Assembly: GCF_963677315.1 (NCBI RefSeq)
Contig: NZ_OY781939.1
Span: 2,666,001-2,730,000, forward strand
Source of the DNA: an uncultured Sphaerochaeta sp.
Lineage (GTDB): Bacteria; Spirochaetota; Spirochaetia; Sphaerochaetales; Sphaerochaetaceae
Direction: 5' to 3'
Length of the DNA: 64,000 nt
Shown here: piece after piece, positions 1-8,059 of the stretch
Layout: the number at the start of each line of letters is the position of its first letter
How positions within the stretch are numbered: the first letter of the stretch is position 1
Position numbers and translations under genes: made by a program
The notes under the pieces: generated by a model
Database searches by the model: none
Seen by the model: the letters and a program-made list of their open reading frames with translations, nothing else
Told to the model about the DNA's origin: nothing

Positions 1-210
1 TGTAATTATTTTGGTCTTCCGATGGAAGAGGATACTCAAGCTCAAGCATCCTTGTTTGGGGCTTTGGTGCTTGCCTCGCGTAGTGTAGGCGAGGATCTGT
101 TTAAGACACTTGCTGTAAAGAGAAATCGTCTAGAGCCGGATGCTAGATTGCATGCACTCTATCAAGAGCATTACAAGCGGTACTTGCATTGGTATACAAA
201 GACAAAATAG
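1..210 (+). CDS. FGGY-family carbohydrate kinase, C-terminal fragment
   Basis: The reading frame is open from base 1 to a stop at 208-210, so this is the end of a gene starting outside the window. The visible 69 residues begin CNYFGLPMEEDTQAQASLFG and continue with an alanine-rich helix and a final Tyr-rich helix. That matches the tail of FGGY kinases (xylulokinase-type), where a conserved Glu/Ala-rich GAA helix closes the second actin-like domain. Such enzymes phosphorylate a sugar or polyol with ATP in the cytoplasm. The catalytic Asp and the substrate-specificity region are outside the window, so the substrate cannot be named. The 2-hydroxyacid dehydrogenase 18 bp downstream is probably co-transcribed. 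Confidence 0.6.
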   Translation, partial: CNYFGLPMEEDTQAQASLFGALVLASRSVGEDLFKTLAVKRNRLEPDARLHALYQEHYKRYLHWYTKTK

Positions 211-228
211 ACTACAGGTAGGATACAT

Positions 229-1176
229 ATGAGTTCATTTCGCATACTGGTGACTGCACGATCTTTTGGAAGTTCTGATGACAAGGCTTTGAATTTGCTT
301 AAAGAGCATGGGTGTGAAGTTATTCATCTCAAAGCCACAGCTGAAAGAAGTCTTCAAGAGCAACTTGTACAGCATATTGCACAAGCAGATGGTATCATCG
401 CAGGTCTTGAGGAGTATGATAGTCTACTCCTTGAAACAGCCAAGAACCTCAAAGTTATTTCACGATACGGGGTAGGTTATGACGCAATTGATGTGGCCTA
501 TGCTGCAAAAAAAAACATACAGGTCACTATAACCCCAGGAACAAATGGATCTTCAGTTGCAGACTTCGCGATGGCTTTGATGCTTTGTGCTGCACGTCAT
601 GTGCCTTTTTTAAACGAGCATGCCAAAAGAGGGGAATTTGTACGTCCTATTGGTATGGAAATGTATAAGAAGACACTCGGTGTGATTGGGACAGGACGTA
701 TTGGTGCTGGAGTAGTGAAGCGTGCCAGTGGTTTTGAGATGAAGATTTTGTGTCATGACATCTACGAAAACGAGGAACTGAAAAAAAATCATAACGTTGC
801 ATATGTGGATTTCGATACCTTGATTAGGGAAAGTGACTTCATTTCAATCCATACGCCACTAACAGATAGTACCTATCATCTCTTTGCTTCCGAGGTCTTT
901 GACCGCATGAAGTCTAACGCTATTCTGGTCAACACTGCCCGTGGGGGTATCATAGATGAAGAGGCTCTTGCAGAGGCCTTGCTCGATAACAAGCTTGGTG
1001 CTGCTGCATTGGATGAGACCGAATCAAAGACAAGCCCCCTACTGGGTATTGATACATGTATTCTCACTCCCCACGCTGGTGCATGCACCCGTGAAGCATC
1101 TTCCAATATGAGTTTAATGGCAGTGCAGAATCTGCTCGATGTGCTTGAGCTTGGAAATTGTGAACATAGTGTCTGA
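229..1176 (+). CDS. D-isomer-specific 2-hydroxyacid dehydrogenase (phosphoglycerate dehydrogenase-like)
   Basis: A 315-residue NAD-dependent oxidoreductase of the D-2-hydroxyacid dehydrogenase family. The Rossmann glycine motif GVIGTGRIG lies near residue 150. The catalytic Arg is in NTARGGIIDEEAL, and the catalytic His is in the closing TPHAGA motif. Length fits the short members of the family, which lack the ACT domain of many serine-pathway SerA proteins. ATG 229 is preceded by AGGTAGGA at good spacing. Because it follows a sugar kinase by 18 bp, a role in sugar-acid catabolism (reducing a 2-keto acid or oxidising its product) is more likely than serine synthesis; this is inference from context. 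Confidence 0.85.
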   Translation: MSSFRILVTARSFGSSDDKALNLLKEHGCEVIHLKATAERSLQEQLVQHIAQADGIIAGLEEYDSLLLETAKNLKVISRYGVGYDAIDVAYAAKKNIQVTITPGTNGSSVADFAMALMLCAARHVPFLNEHAKRGEFVRPIGMEMYKKTLGVIGTGRIGAGVVKRASGFEMKILCHDIYENEELKKNHNVAYVDFDTLIRESDFISIHTPLTDSTYHLFASEVFDRMKSNAILVNTARGGIIDEEALAEALLDNKLGAAALDETESKTSPLLGIDTCILTPHAGACTREASSNMSLMAVQNLLDVLELGNCEHSV

Positions 1177-1279
1177 ATCAAAGATTTGTATTGCTTTAAT
1201 ATTGTGAAATTCTAAGGCCTTTCATTGTATTTCGTGGGTTGGTTGAGGGGGTGTTCTGGTATCACACACCAGAGAGGTA

Positions 1280-1686
1280 ATGCAGCATAAACGGTTCTTC
1301 CCGGACATCATGACCATGGACATTGGCTTAACTGAGCCTTGGAGGGTAATGAATGTAGGGATATCTCCCTCTGAGAAAAACCTAGAGAAGGGAAGTACAC
1401 ATCAGTGTCGACAACCGTGAAGGTAGCAAATTCCCTTGCCCCGAATATGGACATACCTGTCCGGTCTATGACTCGAGACAGAAGGTATGGAAGCCTCTGA
1501 ACTTCATCCAGTACCTATGCAATGGTCCCACGCATCAAGTTCAGGGAGCACAAGGTACGGTGGCGGATGGGAGAGTCCAGAGCGAGGTCTAGCAGCGGAT
1601 TTCCCCTGTTGATGGAGGCGCACTTGCCTACGGATTTTGAGTTCTGGTACAATTTGTTTCCCCTCATGGTATCTTTTAAATACTGA
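1280..1686 (+). pseudogene. ISL3-family transposase remnant (N-terminal part, frameshifted)
   Basis: No intact gene fits this interval, but pieced-together frames recall the N-terminus of ISL3 transposases. From ATG 1280 the frame reads through GLTEPWRVMNV and then hits a stop. In a second frame from about 1412, GSKFPCPEYGHTCPVYDS and KVWKPLNFIQY match the zinc-ribbon segment (CPxC...CPVYD...W..LNF). A third frame gives SRARSSSGFPLLMEA, equivalent to the usual WAR..SGFT.LFEA. At least two frameshifts separate the blocks, and the DDE catalytic domain is absent. The similarity fades after about 1625, so the right edge is approximate. No terminal inverted repeats were identified. Confidence 0.65.
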
Positions 1687-1802
1687 ACCGATTCTCCTAT
1701 CTTTTTCGCTCTTAGTACAAATGTCTTATTATGAAGAAAAATAGAATACAACAGAAGTGGTTTGTGGTAGGATAATCGGGATACTACGAAAAGGTGGAAA
1801 TA

Positions 1803-2774
1803 ATGGGGAAGAGACTGAGAAAGTTTGGAAAGATACTCCTCTGGATATTTGCGGCTATTGCTGTTGTCTTGGTGATAAGTTCTGTATTGCATGCGACACT
1901 CTTCAGACAACGAAGAAATGCTATCTCCCCATACGGGCACATGGTCCCTGTCTTCGATGGACAGATGCACATTACTGATCTAGGTGAGGGTGAACATACC
2001 GTGGTATTGCTTCCTGGAATGGGTGTAGCTCTACCATCTGCTGACTTTGGGCCATTGCAACGAGCCTTGGCTGAAGACTATAAAACGGTAGTGGTTGAGT
2101 ACTTCGGGGTGGGGTTCGGTACCACCACCGAAAGAGAGCGTACCAGCGATCACTATGTGGAAGAGATCAGGGAAGCGCTCAGGGTTGCTGGGTATGAACC
2201 ACCATATGTGTTGATCCCACACTCAATTTCCAGCGTATACAGCGAACACTACGCTTCCCTCTATCCAAATGAGGTTGAGGCGATCATCAGTTTGGACGGT
2301 ACATCTACCGCTTACTTCACGGAAACCCCTGCCTTTGTTGCTGCATTGCTCCCCATCGCTAAGGTGCAAGAATTCCTTGGATTAACCAGCTTGCTCGGTC
2401 CCCTGGTTACCAATAAGAGTGATGCAATGGAGCTTGGATACACAGAGAAGGAATTGGATGACATGCTTACCTTTGCCGGGTTCTCGATGAATGACACCCT
2501 CCTTGAACAGCTAGCATACTCAACCGAATTCATACGCGATACCATGAGTCTTCCCTACCCAAAAGAGGTCCCTTTCTTCAAGGTTATTGCCAAGGACACG
2601 TACGAGAAGCCCAATCCACAGATTCCTCTCTCTCCAAAGGAGTACCAGGAACAGCATCTTGAACGTATCGGAGCACAAGCTCAGTTTGAAGTGCTTGAAG
2701 GAAACCATTTCATCTACCAGAGTAATGCTGAGGCAATTGCTGCGATTGTAGAAAAGGTGTTGGCCGATTTATAG
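1803..2774 (+). CDS. Membrane-anchored alpha/beta hydrolase
   Basis: A 323-residue alpha/beta-hydrolase-fold protein. A basic N-terminus (GKRLRKFGK) is followed by one hydrophobic segment (about residues 10-32), so it is probably anchored with the catalytic domain outside the cytoplasm. The strand motif VVLLPGMG marks the oxyanion region. The nucleophile elbow reads PHSISS in place of the usual GHSxGG, so Ser is kept but both glycines flanking it are replaced. The late His is in EGNHFIYQ. Start choice: AAGGTGG at 1791-1797 sits 5 bases before ATG 1803; an in-frame GTG at 1794 lies inside that ribosome-binding site. The substrate is unknown. It converges with the histidine kinase gene, overlapping it by a few bases. 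Confidence 0.8.
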   Translation: MGKRLRKFGKILLWIFAAIAVVLVISSVLHATLFRQRRNAISPYGHMVPVFDGQMHITDLGEGEHTVVLLPGMGVALPSADFGPLQRALAEDYKTVVVEYFGVGFGTTTERERTSDHYVEEIREALRVAGYEPPYVLIPHSISSVYSEHYASLYPNEVEAIISLDGTSTAYFTETPAFVAALLPIAKVQEFLGLTSLLGPLVTNKSDAMELGYTEKELDDMLTFAGFSMNDTLLEQLAYSTEFIRDTMSLPYPKEVPFFKVIAKDTYEKPNPQIPLSPKEYQEQHLERIGAQAQFEVLEGNHFIYQSNAEAIAAIVEKVLADL

Positions 2775-5573
2775 GCCAAGGTACGAGCGAGCTTGAGCAA
2801 GCACATGTTCAAGCTCCTCGATTGTCTTATTCCACAATGCATAGTCATCAGTAGGCTGTTCATGTTGCAACTGCGCACACAACTTTTGTGCGCCTATTGC
2901 CCCAATAGCCCCACAGCTGCCTTTTGCTTGATGAGCAAGTTCTGCAACTTCCTTCCAGTCATGGCTGGACCAGGCTTCCTTGAGAGCTTCGATTAGGCTG
3001 GATGTCTCCCCAATGAAGGCATTGAGTACCGTTTTGTAGGCGTTCACATTGCCCCCAAGTTGTAGGATGCCTCGTTGGAAATCGATTGGAGTATCGTCAA
3101 GGGCCTTTTTTGAGGCATAGATTCCAGAGTAGTACAGTACCTTCTTTTGGAGTTCTTCCGGCGCATAGGGCTTGCCGATAACTTCGGTTACCCCAATCTC
3201 CTTGCATCGGCTGAGTACACTGGAGATCAAGTCTGCTGAGGTTATCAGAAGGGGAACCTCCTGGTTCTTCTCCCTGATCAGCTTGCTTGACTCATACCCA
3301 TCCATGACATCCATGTGAAGATCCATCAAGATGCAGTCAATGATATCCTCGTGTTCGAGGAACCGTTCATACCCCTCTTTCCCATTGGAAGCAAGGTAGA
3401 CGGTTGCATCTATCTGCTCAAGCAGTTCCTTTGCGATGATCTGGTTTGTTGCATTGTCTTCGACAACTAAAACAGTGAATGATGCATTTTGTTCTTTCTG
3501 TACCATGGTCTTTGTAGTTTGAAGAGAAGGGATGTTTGTTCCAAACAATTGGAGTAATCCATTGAACAGAACACTGTTGATGAGTGGGAGCATGATTACC
3601 AAGTCACAAGAGAGTAGTCGCTCTTTCTCTGGTTCCATCTGGTCATGGGAAATAACCAACAGCTTCGGCCTGTACGCAGTCTGTTCACTGAGTAGCTTAC
3701 AAAGTTTATCTGGAAGAACCATGGATGTACGATATTCCATCACCAGAAGATCATAGTCATGGGTCTCTTCGAGTGCCTTTATAGCGAGATTGAATGAGGT
3801 TACCCCTTCATGCTGCATCTTGTATTCAGAGAATACGAGAGCGAGACGGTCATAGAGCATCCTATCCTGAATGACGAGTAATGCTCTGAGAGAGGAGAAA
3901 TCAACGGAAGTCTGCGATTTTTCTTCCTGGTCAGTATTCAATTGCATGGGGAGAGACACAGTGAAGCGGGTCCCTTCATCTGGGTTGCTCTCCACCTCCA
4001 GCTTCCCCTGCATCTTCTCAACCAGTTCTTTCACAATGGAGAGGCCTAGGCCGGAACCTCCATACTTACGGTGGATTGTTTCATCTGCCTGCACGAACGG
4101 GGTGAAAATGGTATCGAGCTGTTCCTTGCTCATCCCAATTCCTGTATCAGATACGTTCATGATAAGGGTGCAGGTAGTTTCCGCCTTGTCCTTCGACGCG
4201 ATTGAGAGGGTAATGGAACCATGCTCTGTAAATTTTACTGCATTGTTCATGAGATTGATAAGGATCTGGGAGAGACGTGTAGGGTCTCCGATGAATCGTT
4301 TGGGTACATTCGCTTCTTCAGCAATCCTGAGATCCAAGCCCTTCTGTTGGATCAGGTACTGTTCGATCGATACACAGTTCTCCAGTACATCATCAAGATG
4401 GAATGGAACTGATTCAAAAGTGATTTTGTTCTCTTCTAGACGTGAATATTCCAGTATATCATTGATGATCTGCTGCATGGTCTGCGTTGCAGTGGCAATA
4501 CTTTGGACATAGCGTTTCTGGTCAGTAGACAATAGGGTCTTCTCAAGGAGAAAACTCATTCCTCTCACTCCATTGAGTGGGGTCCGTATCTCATGGGAGA
4601 TGCGAGCCAGGAATCGACTTTTCTCCCGGTCCGCTTCTTCGGCTCGCATCTGTGCTTCCTCCTTCTCATGGATTGCCTTCTTCAAGCGAACAATCCAGTA
4701 GGAAGAGAGAGCGAATGCTAGGATTATGATGATTGCAATGACAATCGCAATTCTGATGATCGGCCAGTAGTCTATCCTTGTCTCATAGCGAATCCATTTA
4801 TTGAGAATTTGCGCTCGTTCTGCGTCACTGATGGAATCGAGACCCTTTCGGAGGATACTCTCCAGTATTGGTTCGCTGCGCTGCACTGCAATATGAAGTG
4901 TTTGTTCCGCATCTTCAGTAATGGGAATAATCGTAAGTTCAGTCAGTCCGAGCAATCTACTGAGATACACACTTGTGGCCTCATTTCCTACGAAGGCAAC
5001 TTCTTCCCCGTGGTTTACGGCAAGCAGTGCTTCTTCCACCGTATCGTAGAGGCGAGGAGTGATGGACGGATAGGAGGTTAAAAAGCCTTCATGAGAGCTA
5101 CCCCTCTGTACTGCTACCTGCCTTCCCAGAAGGTCGGAAAAGGAGGTAACTGAGGTATTGCTCTTCTGGACAATGATAGCTCGCTGGAAGTGAATGTAGG
5201 CAGGAAGGTAGCTCAGATACTCTTCTCGTTCTCTCGTATACCCAACTGCAGACAATACCTCAATGGTCCCTTCTCTGGCTTGGCTGATCGTTTCAGTCCA
5301 GCTCAGGGTAGGGTCATAGGTAAATGACAATCCGGTTCTCTCTGAGATAAGGGAGAGCAAGTCTGCAGCAATTCCAGTATGGATTCCCTGCTCATCGAGG
5401 AACTCAAACGGCATGAACTTTGGATCGATGCCAAGCCTCACTGTGTGATGTTTCTCGAGGAACTGATACTCTTCTTTGGAGAACAGCTGGGACTCTTCTG
5501 CATACGCAACATTGGCCAAGAACAGAAGTATTCCCACGATAAGAATCAGGTTCCTGTATTTGGACCGCAGCAT
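2769..5573 (-). CDS. Hybrid sensor histidine kinase with periplasmic solute-binding sensor, two receivers and HPt
   Basis: A 934-residue BvgS/EvgS-like phosphorelay sensor. Order: signal peptide (1-25); type-3 solute-binding domain (about 33-262); one membrane helix (about 268-292); HisKA with SHEIRTPLNG (His near 328); HATPase with NNAVKF, DTGIGM and GGSGLGLSIV; a degenerate receiver where LLVMEYR puts Glu at the phosphoacceptor position; a complete receiver (LVVEDN, ILMDLHM with Asp near 750, GKPY); and a C-terminal HPt domain (AHQAKGSCGA, His near 880). It should sense a small amino-acid-like ligand in the periplasm. ATG 5573 has AAGGAG just upstream. The HD-GYP response regulator ends 18 bp upstream in the same direction, so that protein is its likely output. 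Confidence 0.93.
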   Translation of the reverse strand: MLRSKYRNLILIVGILLFLANVAYAEESQLFSKEEYQFLEKHHTVRLGIDPKFMPFEFLDEQGIHTGIAADLLSLISERTGLSFTYDPTLSWTETISQAREGTIEVLSAVGYTREREEYLSYLPAYIHFQRAIIVQKSNTSVTSFSDLLGRQVAVQRGSSHEGFLTSYPSITPRLYDTVEEALLAVNHGEEVAFVGNEATSVYLSRLLGLTELTIIPITEDAEQTLHIAVQRSEPILESILRKGLDSISDAERAQILNKWIRYETRIDYWPIIRIAIVIAIIIILAFALSSYWIVRLKKAIHEKEEAQMRAEEADREKSRFLARISHEIRTPLNGVRGMSFLLEKTLLSTDQKRYVQSIATATQTMQQIINDILEYSRLEENKITFESVPFHLDDVLENCVSIEQYLIQQKGLDLRIAEEANVPKRFIGDPTRLSQILINLMNNAVKFTEHGSITLSIASKDKAETTCTLIMNVSDTGIGMSKEQLDTIFTPFVQADETIHRKYGGSGLGLSIVKELVEKMQGKLEVESNPDEGTRFTVSLPMQLNTDQEEKSQTSVDFSSLRALLVIQDRMLYDRLALVFSEYKMQHEGVTSFNLAIKALEETHDYDLLVMEYRTSMVLPDKLCKLLSEQTAYRPKLLVISHDQMEPEKERLLSCDLVIMLPLINSVLFNGLLQLFGTNIPSLQTTKTMVQKEQNASFTVLVVEDNATNQIIAKELLEQIDATVYLASNGKEGYERFLEHEDIIDCILMDLHMDVMDGYESSKLIREKNQEVPLLITSADLISSVLSRCKEIGVTEVIGKPYAPEELQKKVLYYSGIYASKKALDDTPIDFQRGILQLGGNVNAYKTVLNAFIGETSSLIEALKEAWSSHDWKEVAELAHQAKGSCGAIGAIGAQKLCAQLQHEQPTDDYALWNKTIEELEHVLAQARSYLGL

Positions 5574-5591
5574 TGAGGCTCCTTGGATTGT

Positions 5592-6638
5592 CTAGGTACG
5601 ACTTAACTTGTTTGCAATGGAGAGAAAGGCCTGAAACACTACTGGGTCGAAGTGTCTGGGAGCCTCCTCTTTCATTACCTGTATTGCTTCCTCTGGAGAA
5701 AGCGCATCCTTGTACACACGCTTGCTGGTAAGTGCATCATAGACATCGATAACGGCCATCAAACGTCCAGAGAGAGGAATCTTGGAATCTTTCAAACCTA
5801 CTGGATACCCTGATCCATCGTACCACTCATGGTGGCTCGCAATAAGGGAACGAGCGGTTTCAATGAAGCTGATCGGAGCTTCATCCTTGTCTGTGCCATA
5901 GTCGAGCGCTTCCACTCCATTCAGTACGTGTTTTCTCATGAGTTCAGTCTCTTCCTTGGTCAATCGCCCCGGCTTGAGAAGAATGTTGTCAGGGACACCC
6001 ACCTTCCCGATATCATGCAGTGGTGCTGTATCGACCAGTTCCTGGATTTCCCTATCGGTGAGGTGGTACGACTCATTATTTTGCTTTTGGAGTTCAGCAC
6101 AGAGATGTCGCATCATATTCTTGGTACGTTTTGAGTGGTCACTGGTCTCTACGTTGCGGATTTCCAACAGCCTCACTAGTGCATTGATGGTAATCGCGGT
6201 GGTTTTTCGTATCTCTTCGGTACGTTCCTCCACCAATCGCTCGAGCTGTTTGTTATATTCTATCATCTGCCTATTGGCTTTCTTCAGATTAAGCTGTAAT
6301 TCAATGCGTTTTTGGAGGGAACGAAAGTTCAGTGGTTTACGAATAAAATCGACGGCACCCTTTTCAAGACCGAGGATTTCCTTTTCTATCTCCTCAGAGT
6401 TGGTCAGGATGATGATTGGAATCTCTATCGAAAGAGCCTTGCACTGGTCCAGAAAGGCGAATCCGTCCATCTTTGGCATATGCAGGTCGAGTAGGATCAA
6501 GTCAATTTCCGGATGTGCACTGAGTACCTGTAATCCCTCCTTGCCATCCCCGGCGGTAAGTACCGTGCAGCAGGAAAGCGTATACTGGATCACGGCAAGA
6601 TCGGTGGAAGAATCATCAATGGCAAGGATAACTGACAC
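5592..6638 (-). CDS. Response regulator with HD-GYP cyclic-di-GMP phosphodiesterase domain
   Basis: A 348-residue protein with an N-terminal receiver (ILAIDDSS, phosphoacceptor Asp51 in LLDLHMPKMDG, Lys in IRKPL), a coiled linker (about 115-145) and an HD-GYP domain. The HD pair is in APLHDIGKVGVPD; HHEWYDGSGYPVGL carries the GYP signature, and VIDVYDALTSKRVYK is the typical helix. HD-GYP enzymes hydrolyse cyclic-di-GMP to pGpG/GMP, so phosphorylation by the neighbouring hybrid kinase probably adjusts cyclic-di-GMP. The start is GTG 6638, with AAAGGAGAG upstream. It lies about 100 bp after the TolC-like gene and may be in the same transcript. Confidence 0.92.
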   Translation of the reverse strand: MSVILAIDDSSTDLAVIQYTLSCCTVLTAGDGKEGLQVLSAHPEIDLILLDLHMPKMDGFAFLDQCKALSIEIPIIILTNSEEIEKEILGLEKGAVDFIRKPLNFRSLQKRIELQLNLKKANRQMIEYNKQLERLVEERTEEIRKTTAITINALVRLLEIRNVETSDHSKRTKNMMRHLCAELQKQNNESYHLTDREIQELVDTAPLHDIGKVGVPDNILLKPGRLTKEETELMRKHVLNGVEALDYGTDKDEAPISFIETARSLIASHHEWYDGSGYPVGLKDSKIPLSGRLMAVIDVYDALTSKRVYKDALSPEEAIQVMKEEAPRHFDPVVFQAFLSIANKLSRT

Positions 6639-6739
6639 TGTTTCTCTCTCCTTTGTATTGCAATGGTACCATTAGGCATAGCATAGGTAAAGAAAAGGAA
6701 GTTGAGAATAAGCAAGAAAAGTAATAAGATTTTAGAACT

Positions 6740-8059
6740 CTAGTTTCCCGTAAGATATTGCAATGCTTGGAAGGCGCTCCAAGCTTCAATGCTCCGTTGA
6801 TGTTCAGCAATGTGTGATGAAAGGAGATTCATCTCAGCATGGAGCAGCTCTTCTCTCTTTCCATATCCGCTTTGATAGAGCTCTTCATTCGTCCTCACAC
6901 GTTGCTCCAGGGCCGTCTGCTTCCTCTGTTCCAAGTCAATTTTCTGCATGGAGGTCTTCAGCAGTAGATACTGCTGCTGTACCTCTTGGGTAATACGGTC
7001 TCTTGCCTGCTGTAGGTCAAGGGAAGCGGACTCCTCTTGGCTCTCTGCACGTTTGATGGAATTGGCAATCTTTCCTCCATCAAAGAGCGTAGTCTTCAGT
7101 CCTACCGAAACGGATATGCTGTATGCATCCTGATCATTCCAGTCAGATTCTGACAAGGGAAAATTCGGGCTACTGTAGCCTGCCGACATAACCAAGGCAA
7201 GGTCTGGTTTGCCGTAGAAAGAGCCCTTGGCAAGCCTCCTAGCTGCCTCAGTTGCTTTTTTGAGGGCAGTAAGTGCCCTCAAGGATGACTGTCTTGGAGA
7301 GAGGGATGCCTCAATGAGTGTCTCGACCGGTAGTTGCAACAACTCCTTGATCGCCTGCTCATCGAAGCTATAGGAATAAATATCTTGGTCACTGGTCAAT
7401 GCCTGCAGGTTAAGTGTTTGTTCGGTGATCGCATAGTCACTCTCAAAAATGGCAAGCTCGATATCCTGGAGAGCTACCTCTGTCTCGAGCTGTTCCAATT
7501 CCAGCATCATCCCGGATGCAACAGCTTCACTTGCAAGAGAGACCAGCTCCCTTCCAAGCGAATGTTGCTGCTTGAGCAACTGCGAAATTGCCTCCAGGGC
7601 GGTGAGTGTTACCGCCCTCGTGGAAATCTCAGCCAGGAGTTCCTTTTCTCTATTCCTAAGCTCCTGAAACTTGGCTTCTGCAACAGCTTCCTGTGCATCC
7701 ACCGATGCATTGATCTTCCCCCAGGTAAAGAGTGGCTGGGTGATGTTCACCGAGAAGTCATACATACTTGATTCCATCCCATCATACAGCGTTACGTCAC
7801 TCGGTGGCGTAAGGGGGGCAAGAGATAATGAGCCTGCAGGGAGTGTAATGGGCCCGATGAGTGGGTTGCTCATATACGTGCCGCTGAGCTCGAGCTCAAC
7901 GGTAGGCCAACGGGAAGCCTTGGCATCGCGTACATCGAGTATGGCTTGGTTTACCTCCTCCTGAAGAGCGGCGAGCTCAAGATTCCCGGGAATTGCACCA
8001 AGTAGAGGGAATGAGAGGGAGATCAGTACTGTACAAAGAAAGATGCTTCTTCTTTTCAT
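6740..8059 (-). CDS. TolC-like outer-membrane efflux protein
   Basis: A 439-residue outer-membrane-factor protein with a signal peptide (MKRRSIFLCTVLISLSFPLLGA) and two long alpha-helical repeats rich in Ala, Glu, Gln and Leu, as in TolC/OEP proteins that form trimeric beta-barrels with periplasmic tunnels. Its start ATG (8057-8059) overlaps the stop of the RND pump gene (8056-8058) as ATGA, showing translational coupling. It is the exit duct of the tripartite system formed with the next two upstream genes. The exported compounds cannot be predicted from sequence. Confidence 0.88.
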   Translation of the reverse strand: MKRRSIFLCTVLISLSFPLLGAIPGNLELAALQEEVNQAILDVRDAKASRWPTVELELSGTYMSNPLIGPITLPAGSLSLAPLTPPSDVTLYDGMESSMYDFSVNITQPLFTWGKINASVDAQEAVAEAKFQELRNREKELLAEISTRAVTLTALEAISQLLKQQHSLGRELVSLASEAVASGMMLELEQLETEVALQDIELAIFESDYAITEQTLNLQALTSDQDIYSYSFDEQAIKELLQLPVETLIEASLSPRQSSLRALTALKKATEAARRLAKGSFYGKPDLALVMSAGYSSPNFPLSESDWNDQDAYSISVSVGLKTTLFDGGKIANSIKRAESQEESASLDLQQARDRITQEVQQQYLLLKTSMQKIDLEQRKQTALEQRVRTNEELYQSGYGKREELLHAEMNLLSSHIAEHQRSIEAWSAFQALQYLTGN

